NCBI GenBank assembly: GCA_900471925.1
Contig: UCGV01000003.1
Location: 62,001 to 126,000 of the forward strand
Source of the DNA: Hyphomicrobiales bacterium
GTDB taxonomy: Bacteria; Pseudomonadota; Alphaproteobacteria; Rhizobiales; Rhizobiaceae
Direction: 5' to 3'
Length of the DNA stretch: 64,000 nt
Below are positions 45,000-55,038 of this stretch, one piece after another; position 1 is the stretch's first letter, and the number at the start of each line of letters is the position of its first letter. The notes beneath the pieces are model-generated. The model did not search any database and was not told where the DNA came from. It was given only the letters and a program-made list of their open reading frames with translations. Both the position numbers and the translations under genes were made by a program.

Positions 45000-46412
45000 T
45001 CATTTGCCTCCTGTTGCCGAATTGATCAGCATCGTCACGCCGTCAAGGGCAGCCACATGGCTGACAAAGGCATCGCCCCTGACTTCAAAGTTCTTATATT
45101 GGTCGAAGCTTGCGCAAGCCGGGGATAACATCACGGCCACAGGGCCGGTCTCATCCTTTTCAGCATCGGCTGCCGCATGAGCGACGGCGCGTTCAAGCGT
45201 TCCGGAAATCTCGTAAGGCGCCGCCTCGCCGAGCGTTGCGGCAAATTCCGCCGCCGCCTCGCCGATCAGATAGGCCTTGGCGATGCGCGGGAAGAAGGGC
45301 GCAAGCGTCGTGATACCGCCCGCCTTGGGCAAGCCGCCCGCGATCCAGTAGATGCGATCATAGCTCGAAAGCGCGGGGGCTGCGGCATCCGCATTCGTCG
45401 CCTTGGAATCGTTGACGAAGACGACATTGCCGCGCCGGCCGACCGGCTGCATGCGGTGCTTGAGGCCGGGAAAGGACGAGAGCCCCGCGCGGATATCATC
45501 GGCGGAGACGCCGACGGCAAGGCAGGCGGCGACGGCGGCGGCCGCATTCTGCGCATTATGGCTGCCACGCAGCGTCTGGATTCCGTCGAGGTCGACGAAG
45601 GGCAGCATGGCGCCGCTCCTTGCCTGAATGAGCTTCGTGCCCTCGGCATAAATACCGTCGGCCAGCACATTGCGGCGCGATATCCTGGTGACCTTTACCC
45701 CTGCCCGCTCGATGCGGTCGGCGATCAGCGCGCAATAGCTGTCATCGACGCCGACGACGGCAATATCGCTGCCGGCCACAAGCCGTTCCTTGACGTCGGC
45801 ATAGTGCTGCATCGTGCCATGGCGATCGAGGTGATCGGGCGTCAGATTGAGCAGGATACCGGCGGACGGATTGAGCGTTGGCGCAAGATCGATCTGGTAG
45901 GAGGAGCATTCGACGACGAAATAGCGCTCGGCCTTCGGCGGATCGAGCGTGAGTATGGCGGTGCCTATATTGCCGCCGAGCTGCGTGTCGCGACCGCTGG
46001 ACTTGAGGATATGGGCGATCAGCGCCGTCGTGGTCGACTTGCCGTTGGTGCCGGTGATCGCGATGAAGGGGCAGTCGGGCGCATGTGCGCGGCGCTCGCG
46101 CACGAAGAGTTCCACGTCGCCGACAATATCGACGCCGGCCGCACGTGCCAGATCAACGGTCCAATGGGGCTTCGGATGGGTGAGCGGCACGCCGGGTGAA
46201 AGCACGAAGAGCGCCTGAGCGCTCCAGTCGATCGTGCGAAGATCGGCGGTGGTGATGCCTTCGGCCGAAGCTTTGGCGACGCTGTCAGGATTGTCGTCCC
46301 AAGCGGTCACATCAGCGCCACCGGCGACCAGCGCCTTGGCGGTCGCCAGGCCGGAACCACCGAGGCCGAAGAGCGCAACCTTCTTTCCTGCGAGCGTCGT
46401 GACCGGGATCAT
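45000..46412 (-). CDS. murD: UDP-N-acetylmuramoylalanine-D-glutamate ligase
   Basis: ATP-dependent ligase of 470 residues adding D-glutamate. N-terminal [24 protein letters not shown]-loop [10 protein letters not shown] (121-130), central [14 protein letters not shown] and C-terminal [17 protein letters not shown] plus [19 protein letters not shown] are the MurD set. It lies 7 bp after mraY and one base before ftsW. Confidence 0.98.
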   Translation of the reverse strand: MIPVTTLAGKKVALFGLGGSGLATAKALVAGGADVTAWDDNPDSVAKASAEGITTADLRTIDWSAQALFVLSPGVPLTHPKPHWTVDLARAAGVDIVGDVELFVRERRAHAPDCPFIAITGTNGKSTTTALIAHILKSSGRDTQLGGNIGTAILTLDPPKAERYFVVECSSYQIDLAPTLNPSAGILLNLTPDHLDRHGTMQHYADVKERLVAGSDIAVVGVDDSYCALIADRIERAGVKVTRISRRNVLADGIYAEGTKLIQARSGAMLPFVDLDGIQTLRGSHNAQNAAAAVAACLAVGVSADDIRAGLSSFPGLKHRMQPVGRRGNVVFVNDSKATNADAAAPALSSYDRIYWIAGGLPKAGGITTLAPFFPRIAKAYLIGEAAAEFAATLGEAAPYEISGTLERAVAHAAADAEKDETGPVAVMLSPACASFDQYKNFEVRGDAFVSHVAALDGVTMLINSATGGK

Positions 46413-46419
46413 GTCCGCC

Positions 46420-47520
46420 TCACCGCAGCTTCAGCGTGGAAAGGCCGAGCATGGCAAGGCCAACGGCGACGATCCAGAAGCGGATCACCACCTGGCTTTC
46501 CGTCCAGCCCTTCTTTTCGAAGTGATGGTGGATCGGCGCCATCAGGAAGACGCGACGGCCGGTCATCTTGAAGAAGCCGACCTGGATGATGACTGACAGG
46601 GTCTCGATGACGAACAGGCCGCCGATGATCGCCATGACGATCTCGTGCTTGGTGGCGACAGCAACTGTCCCGATCGTGCCGCCGAGCGCCAGAGACCCGG
46701 TGTCACCCATGAAGATGGCGGCGGGTGGTGCATTGAACCACAGGAAGCCGAGGCCCGCGCCGATGACGGCGCCGAGCACGACGGCAAGCTCGCCAGTGCC
46801 GGGTACGAAATTGATCTGCAGATAGTTCGCAAAGACCACGTTACCGGCAAGATAGGCGATGATGCCGAAAGCGGCTGCGGCAATCATCACCGGCACGATG
46901 GCAAGACCGTCGAGGCCATCGGTCAGGTTCACGGCATTGCCGGCGGCAACGATGACAAAACCGCCGAAGACGACGAACATGATGCCGATATTGACCATGA
47001 AGTCCTTGAAGAAGGGGAATGCGATCGAGGAGCCGAAGGTCGAACCGGCAGGACCAGAGGCAAGCGCCGCGCGCATCATGAAATAGACGGCGATGCCGGC
47101 GATGATGAACTCGATGCCGAGGCGCGCCTTGCCGGAAAAGCCCTTGTGGCTCTGCTTGGTGACCTTGAGATAATCGTCATAGAAGCCGATCGCGCCGAAG
47201 CCGAGCGTCACCAGCAGCGTTGCCACCACATAGACGTTGGAAAGATCAGCCCAGAGCAGCGACGCACCGACGATACCGGCGAGGATCATCAGCCCGCCCA
47301 TGGTCGGCGTTCCCGCCTTCTTGAAATGCGTCTGCGGTCCATCGGCGCGGATCGGCTGGCCCTTACCCTGCCGGATGCGCAGCGAATTGATAATGGCCGG
47401 CCCGAAGAGGAAGACAATCAAAGCGGAGGTAAAAAGAGCGGCACCAGCCCGGAAGGTAATATATCTGAACAGGTTCAGAAATTTGAAATATTCCGATAGT
47501 TCGACTAGCCAAATCAGCAT
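46420..47520 (-). CDS. mraY: Phospho-MurNAc-pentapeptide transferase
   Basis: Polytopic membrane enzyme of 366 residues that forms lipid I by moving phospho-MurNAc-pentapeptide to undecaprenyl phosphate. The family motifs are [11 protein letters not shown], the catalytic Asp pair in [40 protein letters not shown] and the histidine-rich [11 protein letters not shown]. About ten membrane segments. Starts 20 bp after the murF stop. Confidence 0.98.
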   Translation of the reverse strand: MLIWLVELSEYFKFLNLFRYITFRAGAALFTSALIVFLFGPAIINSLRIRQGKGQPIRADGPQTHFKKAGTPTMGGLMILAGIVGASLLWADLSNVYVVATLLVTLGFGAIGFYDDYLKVTKQSHKGFSGKARLGIEFIIAGIAVYFMMRAALASGPAGSTFGSSIAFPFFKDFMVNIGIMFVVFGGFVIVAAGNAVNLTDGLDGLAIVPVMIAAAAFGIIAYLAGNVVFANYLQINFVPGTGELAVVLGAVIGAGLGFLWFNAPPAAIFMGDTGSLALGGTIGTVAVATKHEIVMAIIGGLFVIETLSVIIQVGFFKMTGRRVFLMAPIHHHFEKKGWTESQVVIRFWIVAVGLAMLGLSTLKLR

Positions 47521-47540
47521 TCAAGGCCCCTTTTACCCGA

Positions 47541-48974
47541 TCACGGTTCGCGTTGCGTGTCTGAAACTGGCGGGTACTTGTCAAGAAGCGCGGCGACAAT
47601 CTTGCCGAAACCGATGCCCAAAGACGACTTCACCATCAACACGTCGCCAGGCGCGACCGAGTCCAATACGAATTCCTGCAATTCTTCCGTCTTCTCGCGG
47701 TGCTCGACCGCGACGCTGTCTGGAAGCGACTCCTGCAGCGCCACCATCTCCGGTCCAGCGAGCCAGACATGTTCCAGACCCGCGGCAAGCAGCGGGCCGG
47801 CAAGATCGGCATGGACCTGCGGCGCGAACTCGCCCATTTCCAGCATGTCGCCGAGCACGGCAATACGGCGCCCGCGACCGGTGGGTTCGGCATCCGCAAG
47901 CAGCGCGATTGCCGCGCGCATGGACGCCGGATTGGCATTGTAGCTCTCGTCGATCAGCGTGAAACTGCCATTGCCGATAGCAAGCTTGTGGCGCTTGCCC
48001 CTGCCCTTTTCAGGCTTCAGCGTCGCCAGCGCGTCGATGGCCTTGTCGAGGCTTGCCCCGACGAGCGTCACCACCCCGAGCGCGGCAAGCGCGTTTTCCG
48101 CGATATGGCGGCCGGGCGCGCCGATGCGCACCTCCTTGGTATCGCTGCCGATTGTCATCCACAGCGTTGAGCTCTCGTCCGAGCCGTTGAACTCGGCGAG
48201 ACGGAACTCGGCCTTGGCATGCTGGCCGAAGGAATGGGTCTTCGTGATGCCGAGCGATAGCGCCGTCTGCTCAAGAAAAGCGAACTGGTCGTTATCGCGG
48301 TTGAGAACGACGTCACCGCCGGGCTCCAGCCCTTCGAAGATCTCCGCCTTCGCGGCGGCGATTTCCTGGATATTGCTGAAATTGCCGAGATGGGCCGGCG
48401 CCACCGTGGTGATGACGGCGACATGCGGGCGGATCATCTTCACCAGCGGCCGTATCTCGTCCGGATGGTTCATGCCGACTTCGAAGACGCCGAAATAGGT
48501 GTCGATCGGCATACGCGCCAGCGTCAGCGGCACGCCCCAGTGATTGTTGAAGGAGGCAACCGAGGCATGCACCTTGCCCGAAGGCGTCAGCACATGGCGC
48601 AGCATCTCCTTGGTCGTGGTCTTGCCGACAGAGCCGGTGACAGCGACGATCCTTGCCCGCGAGCGCTCGCGCGATGCCTGCCCGAGCTTGCCGAGAGCCG
48701 CGAGCACATCCTCGACGACGATCATCGGTATCGTCAGGCGTCCCATCGCAGGCAGGCGACCCTCGCTGACGACGAGCAGAGCCGCCCCGTTTGCCGCCGC
48801 CATCGAGGCAAAGTCATGCCCGTCGACGCGGTCGCCCTTGATCGCGAAGAAGGCCTCGCCCGGAGCGATCGAGCGGCTGTCGATGGAAATGCCGGTAATG
48901 CCCTGCGGCAGCGAGCCAAACGGGCGGCCCGCCATCGCGGCAATCATGTCTTCGGTGGTCCAGAGCCAGTTCAT
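47541..48974 (-). CDS. murF: UDP-N-acetylmuramoyl-tripeptide-D-Ala-D-Ala ligase
   Basis: ATP-dependent ligase of 477 residues adding D-Ala-D-Ala, the product of Ddl, to the tripeptide. The uridine-binding [19 protein letters not shown] opens the protein; the P-loop is [10 protein letters not shown] (114-123), followed by [11 protein letters not shown] and [17 protein letters not shown]. Its start overlaps murE by 4 bp and mraY follows after 20 bp. Confidence 0.98.
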   Translation of the reverse strand: MNWLWTTEDMIAAMAGRPFGSLPQGITGISIDSRSIAPGEAFFAIKGDRVDGHDFASMAAANGAALLVVSEGRLPAMGRLTIPMIVVEDVLAALGKLGQASRERSRARIVAVTGSVGKTTTKEMLRHVLTPSGKVHASVASFNNHWGVPLTLARMPIDTYFGVFEVGMNHPDEIRPLVKMIRPHVAVITTVAPAHLGNFSNIQEIAAAKAEIFEGLEPGGDVVLNRDNDQFAFLEQTALSLGITKTHSFGQHAKAEFRLAEFNGSDESSTLWMTIGSDTKEVRIGAPGRHIAENALAALGVVTLVGASLDKAIDALATLKPEKGRGKRHKLAIGNGSFTLIDESYNANPASMRAAIALLADAEPTGRGRRIAVLGDMLEMGEFAPQVHADLAGPLLAAGLEHVWLAGPEMVALQESLPDSVAVEHREKTEELQEFVLDSVAPGDVLMVKSSLGIGFGKIVAALLDKYPPVSDTQREP

Positions 48975-50431
48975 GGTACCCGCTCCTCCAAAGCCTTGCG
49001 TACTTCGGCATGATCGGAAAATGGCAGCGTGACGCTGCCGACCGTCTGCCCCTCTTCATGTCCCTTGCCGGCAACGATCAGCGTATCGCCGGATTTCAGC
49101 TGCAGCACCGCCTCGCGGATCGCCTTTGCACGATCGCCGATCTCGGAGGCACAAGTCGCAGCCGTCATGATCTCCGCCCGGATCGCCGCCGGCTCCTCCG
49201 AGCGCGGATTGTCATCGGTGACGATCACCACATCGGCCAGCCGGCAGGCAATCTCGCCCATGATCGGACGCTTGCCGCGATCACGGTCGCCGCCGCAGCC
49301 GAAGACGACGATGACGCGGCCCGTCGTGAACGGCCGCACGGAGTTTAGCACGTTTTCCAGCGCATCCGGCTTGTGGGCGTAATCGACATAGGCAAGCGCG
49401 CCGTCCTTCGTATGGCCGACAAGTTCGAGGCGTCCCGCAGCACCCTGCAGCTTTTCGAGCGCAGCCATGGCAACCTTCGCCGGTACGCCCGTGGACATGG
49501 CAAGCCCAACGGCAACCAGCGCATTGGCGATCTGGAAATCGCCGGCAAGCGGGATATCGACCTCGAAGATCTCGCCCTCGGCATGGATTTCAGCAACCTG
49601 CTTGTGGCGGAAATGCTCGACACGCTTCAGCGAGAGATAGTTGCCCTTGCGCCCGACCGTGCGCACATCATGGCCGGCAGCCGTCGCTGCCTTGATCGCC
49701 TGCTCCGACCACGGATCGTCGGCGAAGATGATCGCGGGTGCCCCCTTGGGCAGCACGCGATCGAAGAGATGCATCTTGGCCGCCATGTAGTCTTCGACCG
49801 TCGGATGATAATCCATATGGTCTCGGCCGAGATTTGTGAAGGCAGCGGCAGCAAGCGTCACACCATCGAGGCGGTACTGGTCGAGCCCGTGGCTCGAAGC
49901 CTCCATCGAGGCGTGGGTCACGCCCTCATCGGCAAGTTCGGCTAGCAGTTTGTGCAGCGAGACCGGATCGGGCGTTGTCAGCGAACCATATTCATTGCGC
50001 GTCGGCGAAACGACGCCAGTCGTACCGATCATCGCGGCCGGGTGGCCGGCATGCGCCCAGATCTGCCTGACGAAGGAAGCAACTGAAGTCTTGCCCGCCG
50101 TGCCCGTCACGGCAACCATCGTCGCCGGCTGGCGGCCATAGAAGCGCGAGGCGGCGACCGAGAGGAAGCGGCGCGGCTCGGAAACGACCAGAACCGGTAC
50201 GGATGTTTCGGTCGCATGGGCTGATATGATGACGGCGGCGCCCTTGGCGACGGCATCGGCAATGAAGCCCGCGCCATCGGCCTTGGAACCGGCAATCGCC
50301 ACGAACGCCATTCCGGGTGCGATCTTCCGGCTGTCGGAAGACAATCCTGATATTTCCAGCGCCCCGGCCGGCCCTTCGAGTTCAGCTTTGAGTTCCGGAA
50401 ACGCAGTTCCGGCAAGATCCCGCAATTTCAT
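48971..50431 (-). CDS. murE: UDP-MurNAc-L-Ala-D-Glu:meso-DAP ligase
   Basis: ATP-dependent ligase of 486 residues adding meso-diaminopimelate. The P-loop is [12 protein letters not shown] (G110-S119), and the motif [13 protein letters not shown] contains the DNPR sequence that marks DAP-specific (not lysine-specific) MurE. Other landmarks: [20 protein letters not shown] and [18 protein letters not shown] use ATG 50431; a GTG at 50440 would add three residues. It is 64 bp after ftsI and overlaps murF by 4 bp. Confidence 0.97.
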   Translation of the reverse strand: MKLRDLAGTAFPELKAELEGPAGALEISGLSSDSRKIAPGMAFVAIAGSKADGAGFIADAVAKGAAVIISAHATETSVPVLVVSEPRRFLSVAASRFYGRQPATMVAVTGTAGKTSVASFVRQIWAHAGHPAAMIGTTGVVSPTRNEYGSLTTPDPVSLHKLLAELADEGVTHASMEASSHGLDQYRLDGVTLAAAAFTNLGRDHMDYHPTVEDYMAAKMHLFDRVLPKGAPAIIFADDPWSEQAIKAATAAGHDVRTVGRKGNYLSLKRVEHFRHKQVAEIHAEGEIFEVDIPLAGDFQIANALVAVGLAMSTGVPAKVAMAALEKLQGAAGRLELVGHTKDGALAYVDYAHKPDALENVLNSVRPFTTGRVIVVFGCGGDRDRGKRPIMGEIACRLADVVIVTDDNPRSEEPAAIRAEIMTAATCASEIGDRAKAIREAVLQLKSGDTLIVAGKGHEEGQTVGSVTLPFSDHAEVRKALEERVP

Positions 50432-50495
50432 CGAATGCACTTCTCTGGTTCAGGTCGATCGCCCCTTACGAATCGACGCCGACATTGATTCACAC

Positions 50496-52244
50496 TCAAT
50501 AAGACACCAACAAGGCCGAACCGTCTTCGCCAAATTGCGGTTCCACACCGAGGATGGGTGCTGCGCGGCGCACGATGTTCTTGACCATGGGGGCTGCCGT
50601 AAAGGCCGCGATACGCTGATGCTGCTCGCCATCAAGCGGTTCGTCGCAGAAGGTCAGCACCACGTAGCGCGGATTGTCGATCGGGAACGCCGCCAGAAAA
50701 GCGTTGAAATTCAAATTGCTGGCATAGCGGCCATTGACGACCTTGTCGGCCGTTCCGGTCTTGCCGCCGACATGGAAGCCCGGCACGTCGGCATTGCGGC
50801 CCGACCCCTTCTGGCCGTTCAGCTTGAAGAGATAGCGGATATCGTCGCTTGTGCTTTTCTTGACGACCATCTCGGCAACATCGTCGGCCTGGTCACGGCT
50901 GCGGGGCAGGAAAGTCGGCTCGATCAGCTTGCCGCCATTAATAAGGGCAGCACCGGCGACCGCCGTCTGCAGCGGAGTCGTAGCGACACCATGGCCGAAG
51001 GAAATCGTGATCGAATTGATCTTCTTCCAGACGCGCGGCTGGCTCGGCATCTTCACTTCCGGCAGTTCGGTCTGCATCTTGGTCAGCAGGCCGAAGCGTG
51101 TCAGATAGTCTTTCTGCATCTCCATGCCGACGATGTCGATCATGCGTGCCGTGCCAATATTGGAGGAGTATTCGAAAATCTCCGGCACGGTCAGCCAGCG
51201 GCGCTGGCCGTGGAAATCGTGAATGGTGAAGCCGCCAATGCGGATCGGGTTGGTGGCGTCGAAACTGTCCTTCAGCGAAACCTTGCCGCTGTCGATCGCC
51301 ATCGCGGTCGAGAAGGTCTTGAAGGTGGAGCCCATTTCGAACGTGCCGTTCGACATACGGTTCAGCCAGCCGTCCTTGGAGCCTTCCTGCGGATTGTTGG
51401 GATCGAAATCCGGCGCGGAGGCCATGCCGAGCACTTCGCCCGTATGCGCGTCGAGAACGACGGCCCCTGCCCCCTTGGCCTTGTAGTTGACCACGGCGCT
51501 GGCAACGACGTCGCGCACGATCGCCTGCACGCGTACATCGATGGACAGGCGCACCGGCTCAAGCGGCTGGTTGCTCGTCATGCCGACGGAGGCGAGATCG
51601 GCCAGCCCCTGGTCGTCGATATATTTCTCCATGCCGGCAACACCGCGGTTGTCGATATTGACATAGCCGAGGATATGCGCGGCCGTCGCCCCACCCGGAT
51701 AGAAGCGGCGCTTTTCCGGCCGGAAGCCGACGCCGGGAATGCCGAGCGCCAGGATCTGGCTCTGCTGCTTCGGCGTCAACTGGCGGCGCAGCCAGGCGAA
51801 GTGCGAGGTGCGGTTTGCAAGTTTCTTGTAGGTGTCCTTGACGTCGAGATCCGAAAGCACGGTCGCGAGCTTCTCGACCGCTTCATCGGGATCGACGATC
51901 TTGTTCGGCTCGGCAAACAGCGAAACGGTGCGGATATCGGTCGCCAGCACTTCACCATTGCGATCGATGATATCGGGCCGCGAGGCCATCAGCCGGTCCG
52001 GCGGCAGGATGGAGGAAACCGATTCAGGGCTTTTCAACGCATATTCGACCATGCGCCCGCCGATAATGGCATAGACGGCGGTAAAGCCGATGATGAGCAA
52101 TCCCACACGGCTCTTGGCCTGCCCGGACTTGCGCTTGCGCGAACCTTCGATCGCCATGCCCGAGGGTGCGCCGAACCTGTTATAGACACCGGCGGAGAAA
52201 TGCGCCTGGCTCTTCAGCACCATGATGCGGGAAAGAAAGGACAT
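50496..52244 (-). CDS. ftsI: Septal peptidoglycan transpeptidase FtsI (PBP3)
   Basis: Class B penicillin-binding protein of 582 residues cross-linking septal peptidoglycan. A single N-terminal anchor (about 47-65) precedes the non-catalytic domain (RPDIIDRNGEVLATDI). Active-site motifs: SxxK at Ser306-Lys309 (GSTFKT), SxN at Ser360-Asn362 (YSSNIG), KTG at Lys495-Gly497 (GGKTGTAD). The ATG overlaps the ftsL stop codon by one base (TAATG), so the two are translated in tandem. FtsW is its glycosyltransferase partner. Confidence 0.97.
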   Translation of the reverse strand: MSFLSRIMVLKSQAHFSAGVYNRFGAPSGMAIEGSRKRKSGQAKSRVGLLIIGFTAVYAIIGGRMVEYALKSPESVSSILPPDRLMASRPDIIDRNGEVLATDIRTVSLFAEPNKIVDPDEAVEKLATVLSDLDVKDTYKKLANRTSHFAWLRRQLTPKQQSQILALGIPGVGFRPEKRRFYPGGATAAHILGYVNIDNRGVAGMEKYIDDQGLADLASVGMTSNQPLEPVRLSIDVRVQAIVRDVVASAVVNYKAKGAGAVVLDAHTGEVLGMASAPDFDPNNPQEGSKDGWLNRMSNGTFEMGSTFKTFSTAMAIDSGKVSLKDSFDATNPIRIGGFTIHDFHGQRRWLTVPEIFEYSSNIGTARMIDIVGMEMQKDYLTRFGLLTKMQTELPEVKMPSQPRVWKKINSITISFGHGVATTPLQTAVAGAALINGGKLIEPTFLPRSRDQADDVAEMVVKKSTSDDIRYLFKLNGQKGSGRNADVPGFHVGGKTGTADKVVNGRYASNLNFNAFLAAFPIDNPRYVVLTFCDEPLDGEQHQRIAAFTAAPMVKNIVRRAAPILGVEPQFGEDGSALLVSY

Positions 52245-52675
52245 TATTCCACTGCCCCCGTTTCGATCTCGTCAGGCTCTTCGGCTGCCGCAGCGCGCGG
52301 CGCCGGCATTGGAATCGGCTGGGCCTTGGCGCCCGCCCCCGGCTTTGCGCCGCTCTTCGCGTCGGCGACATCGGGCGGCGGAACCTGCGATTTCAGCATC
52401 GGCAATTCGCGTGCATGGGCGAGCGATGTCGAATCCGTCGGCTGCAACTGCAGTTCGCTATTATAGGTATTGACCAGACGCTCCAGCCGGTTCGGCTGCG
52501 ATTGCAGCGCCCAGTCGGCTTTCAGAAGGTCGATCGTGTCCTTTTCCAGCTTGATCTCCGCTTCGAGGCGATGAACCTCTTCGAGCTTCAGCTCGGCGCG
52601 GTGCTTGATCGTGTAGGTGACCGCAGCTGCCGCCGTCATGGCGCCGATGAGCACAAGATCGAACGTTCTCAGCAT
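52244..52675 (-). CDS. ftsL: Cell division protein FtsL
   Basis: Small bitopic division protein of 143 residues that bridges FtsQ/FtsB to FtsWI. One membrane segment near the N-terminus (TFDLVLIGAMTAAAAVTYTI) is followed by a heptad-rich coiled coil (ELKLEEVHRLEAEIKLEKDT) and then NRLERLVNTYNSELQL. The final ~45 residues are Ala/Pro-rich and low complexity. Identity rests on position between rsmH and ftsI and on this topology, because FtsL is poorly conserved. ATG 52675 lies one base from the rsmH stop; longer upstream frames are overlap only. Confidence 0.88.
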   Translation of the reverse strand: MLRTFDLVLIGAMTAAAAVTYTIKHRAELKLEEVHRLEAEIKLEKDTIDLLKADWALQSQPNRLERLVNTYNSELQLQPTDSTSLAHARELPMLKSQVPPPDVADAKSGAKPGAGAKAQPIPMPAPRAAAAEEPDEIETGAVE

Positions 52676-52676
52676 A

Positions 52677-53702
52677 TCAACCTCCAAGCTTTCCGAGGCT
52701 GGCCAGATTGGGGAATCCGAAGAGCGACATGTCCTCGGCTTCAGCGGGAGCAGTGGTGCGCAGCCCGGCGCGCAGCTTGGCGGAACGGGCGCGCGGATTG
52801 GCCTGGGCTTCCTCTTCGCTGGCGGAGACCATCGACTTGCCGACCGGCTCGAAGGTCGCGGCCCGCTCATGCGCGATCGGCAGATGGCGCGAACCGGATG
52901 CCTTGCCGGCCCGGTCGGAGAAGAACTTCTTGACGATGCGGTCTTCCAGCGAATGGAAGGTGACGACAACCAGGCGGCCACCGGGCTTCAATGCCCGCTC
53001 GGCGGCAAATAGCGCCTGCGCCAGTTCGCCAAGCTCGTCATTGACGAAGATGCGCAACGCCTGGAAGACGCGGGTGGCCGGATGAATCTTGTCCTTCATC
53101 TTGCGCGGCGTCACCAGCTCGATCAGGCCGGCGAGCTCGCGCGTCGTCTCGAATGGTTTCTCGACTCGCTTCTTCTCGATCGCATGTGCGATGCGCGGCG
53201 CCTGATCTTCCTCGCCGAGATAGTGAAAGATGCGGATGAGGTCGGCCACCTTGGCGCGATTGACCACATCGGCAGCCGAAACACCCGAAGCCGACATGCG
53301 CATGTCGAGTGGGCCGTTCTTCTGGAAAGAGAAGCCGCGCTCGGCCTCGTCGATCTGCATGGAGGAGACGCCGATATCGAGCACGACGCCGTCAAGCCCG
53401 CCTTCGGGCGCGTGATCGGCAAGCTCGGAAAACTGCGAATGAATGAGCGTGAGATGACCGTCATGCGCCGCAACGAGCGCCTGCCCCGCGGCAATCGCAG
53501 AGGGATCGCGATCAAGCGCAATCACGTCGGCACCGGCATCGAGAATGGCGGACGTATAACCACCCGCGCCGAATGTGCCGTCGAGAATGACCTTGCCGGA
53601 AGAAGGCTCCAGCGCCGCAAGCACCTCCCTGAGAAGAACCGGAATGTGGCGAACCGGTCCGCCACCGGCTTCAGTTGAACCTCCGCCAGGATTCGCCGCC
53701 AT
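52677..53702 (-). CDS. rsmH: 16S rRNA m4C1402 methyltransferase
   Basis: SAM-dependent methyltransferase of 341 residues (also called MraW) modifying C1402 of 16S r[52 protein letters not shown], and [17 protein letters not shown] are family signatures. ATG 53702 with GAGGGAA upstream is the start; the same frame is open across mraZ to 54344, but that stretch is out-of-frame overlap, not protein. It lies 17 bp after mraZ and one base before ftsL. Confidence 0.97.
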   Translation of the reverse strand: MAANPGGGSTEAGGGPVRHIPVLLREVLAALEPSSGKVILDGTFGAGGYTSAILDAGADVIALDRDPSAIAAGQALVAAHDGHLTLIHSQFSELADHAPEGGLDGVVLDIGVSSMQIDEAERGFSFQKNGPLDMRMSASGVSAADVVNRAKVADLIRIFHYLGEEDQAPRIAHAIEKKRVEKPFETTRELAGLIELVTPRKMKDKIHPATRVFQALRIFVNDELGELAQALFAAERALKPGGRLVVVTFHSLEDRIVKKFFSDRAGKASGSRHLPIAHERAATFEPVGKSMVSASEEEAQANPRARSAKLRAGLRTTAPAEAEDMSLFGFPNLASLGKLGG

Positions 53703-53719
53703 TCCGTTCCCTCGTTCTC

Positions 53720-54157
53720 TCAGGAACGCCGGCCCGCCAGCCTGCGCTCCTCTCGTGCTTGCGCCTGAGCGTCCGCGAATGCTTGCGGCTGCCAGAGCTG
53801 AAAGTGATCTGCCCGACCCACGAAGGTCACCTCGTCCGAAATACCGGTGAAGTCGCGAATGAAATCCGTGACCATCAACCGACCCTCGGCGTCGAGCTTC
53901 ATGAAGACCCCGCCCCCATGAATGAGAAGCGACATCTCGTTCGCATCCGGCGAAAACGGATCCGCCGCAGCAATTTGCCGCTCGAACCTTTCCAGAAGGT
54001 CCGGGCCACCGACGCTGATCGCCGGAAACACAAAATCCTGAAAGCAATAGAGCTCCGGGATATTGCGCTGGGCCAGCACGGAACGGAACACCGCCGGCAC
54101 GGAAACCCGGCCCTTGGCATCGATCCTGTTGGTCGCATTCGAAAGGAAGCGGCTCAT
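53720..54157 (-). CDS. mraZ: Transcriptional regulator MraZ
   Basis: DNA-binding protein of 145 residues and first gene of the dcw cluster; it binds repeats in its own promoter. Two SpoVT/AbrB-like MraZ repeats are visible: [20 protein letters not shown] (about 8-27) and the second around [22 protein letters not shown] 54157 (MSRFLSN) gives the usual N-terminus; an ATG four codons upstream is possible. An array of four TGGG repeats with 10-bp spacing lies about 180-210 bp upstream. Confidence 0.95.
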   Translation of the reverse strand: MSRFLSNATNRIDAKGRVSVPAVFRSVLAQRNIPELYCFQDFVFPAISVGGPDLLERFERQIAAADPFSPDANEMSLLIHGGGVFMKLDAEGRLMVTDFIRDFTGISDEVTFVGRADHFQLWQPQAFADAQAQAREERRLAGRRS

Positions 54158-54333
54158 GACACGAAACATCCGTTTCCGAAAGAGCCCGGAAAGCCCTCAG
54201 CCGCCCGAATCCCTCAAAATCAAACACAGCTTCGCCAGCTGGAAGAACAGACATTCTTCCGACACTTCCAGAGCGGAAGACGTCTTTGCCTAGCGATGAA
54301 TGGGCAGATGATTGCCCTGATGCAGTGTGCATT

Positions 54334-54367
54334 TGGGATAGCATGGGACCATATGGGCGTCAATGGG
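54334..54367 (-). promoter_or_regulatory. MraZ-box array: four TGGG repeats at 10-bp spacing
   Basis: On the plus strand TGGG occurs at 54334, 54344, 54354 and 54364, exactly one helical turn apart (CCCA on the mraZ sense strand). Known MraZ operators are TGGGN direct repeats separated by five bases. Position upstream of mraZ and spacing fit autoregulation of the dcw cluster. The repeats are observed; binding is inferred from the family. Confidence 0.8.
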
Positions 54368-54419
54368 ATGAGCCCCTTTTGAGGGGAGCACACTATCAAA
54401 CATTTATAAGCTGTTAAGT

Positions 54420-54434
54420 TTAACAAAGGGTTAG
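54420..54434. promoter_or_regulatory. CtrA-like box (TTAA-N7-TTAG) in the mraZ leader
   Basis: The sequence TTAACAAAGGGTTAG has two TTAA-type half-sites with the 7-bp spacing of the alphaproteobacterial CtrA consensus, one base off. A second TTAA stands just beside it (54414-54417). It lies about 50 bp beyond the TGGG array. Such short boxes occur by chance, so confidence is modest. Confidence 0.35.
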
Positions 54435-54590
54435 GAAAGCGATTCTCTGTCGCGACCCGAAGCCGCCTGGAAAAGCGGAAAATCGAGACCCGCAAGATCC
54501 ATCAGATCTTGCTTCAATTCCCACCATTTCAATGATTTGACAGGGAAGAAATCGAGCTCTGCGGCAATGCGGATGCAGCAGAAAGTTAAT

Positions 54591-54992
54591 CGCCAGTTGG
54601 CCTGTAAGCCGGGTTCTGTATGGCTCCGGCGAACCGGAACGTGGCAGCCATTCATCTGGGACAGCGCTTGCACGCTGCCTCTCGCAACCCACCCGGATGA
54701 CTGACCCAGAAACAGGCCGGAAGGCTTTCGCCAACCGCGTCATCCCTATTCGGTTTTGCTCCCGGTGGGGTTTACCGTGCCATATCCGTTGCCGGAGATG
54801 CGGTGGGCTCTTACCCCACCCTTTCACCCTTACCCGTCAAGACGGGCGGTTTGCTTTCTGTGGCACTTTCCCTGAGGTCGCCCTCGCCGGACGTTATCCG
54901 GCACCGTGTTTCCGTGGAGCCCGGACTTTCCTCACCCTACCGCCTTTCGGCATTGGTAAAGCGCGGCTGCCCGGCCAACTGGCAGGGGCTCC
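54591..54992 (-). ncRNA. rnpB: RNase P RNA (class A)
   Basis: Catalytic RNA that matures tRNA 5' ends, about 400 nt on the minus strand. The 5' and 3' ends pair through GCCAGTTGGCC (complement of 54973-54983) and GGCCAACTGGC (complement of 54592-54602), forming helix P1. Universally conserved stretches are present on the minus strand: GAGGAAAGTCCGGGCTCC, then ACAGAAAGCAAACCGCC, GGTAAGGGTGAAAGGGTG, GGTAAGAGCCCACCGC and the 3' CAGAACCCGGCTTA. The exact ends are estimated from P1. It lies upstream of the mraZ leader, transcribed in the same direction. Confidence 0.95.
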
Positions 54993-55038
54993 CTTAAACG
55001 AGGAAGCCGGCAAAAGCCAACGAAATATGGCAGCCAGG

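Larger units (their letters stand above)
54158..54590. other. mraZ leader / rnpB downstream region, 433 bp
   Basis: This region holds the dcw promoter area: the TGGG repeat array (54334-54367), a CCCC/GGGG hairpin (54373-54386), the TTAA-N7-TTAG box (54420-54434), and an 8-bp hairpin GCAAGATC/GATCTTGC (54492-54512) between the mraZ leader and the 3' end of the RNase P RNA. I see no credible protein gene in it. Confidence 0.55.

Noticed and set aside
50226..52466. 746-codon open frame opposite ftsI and murE
   Set aside because: Spans two well-supported genes in antisense; composition is that of a shadow frame.
53703..54344. Upstream extension of the rsmH frame across mraZ
   Set aside because: The frame is open by chance; mraZ is encoded in another frame and the rsmH family N-terminus begins at 53702.
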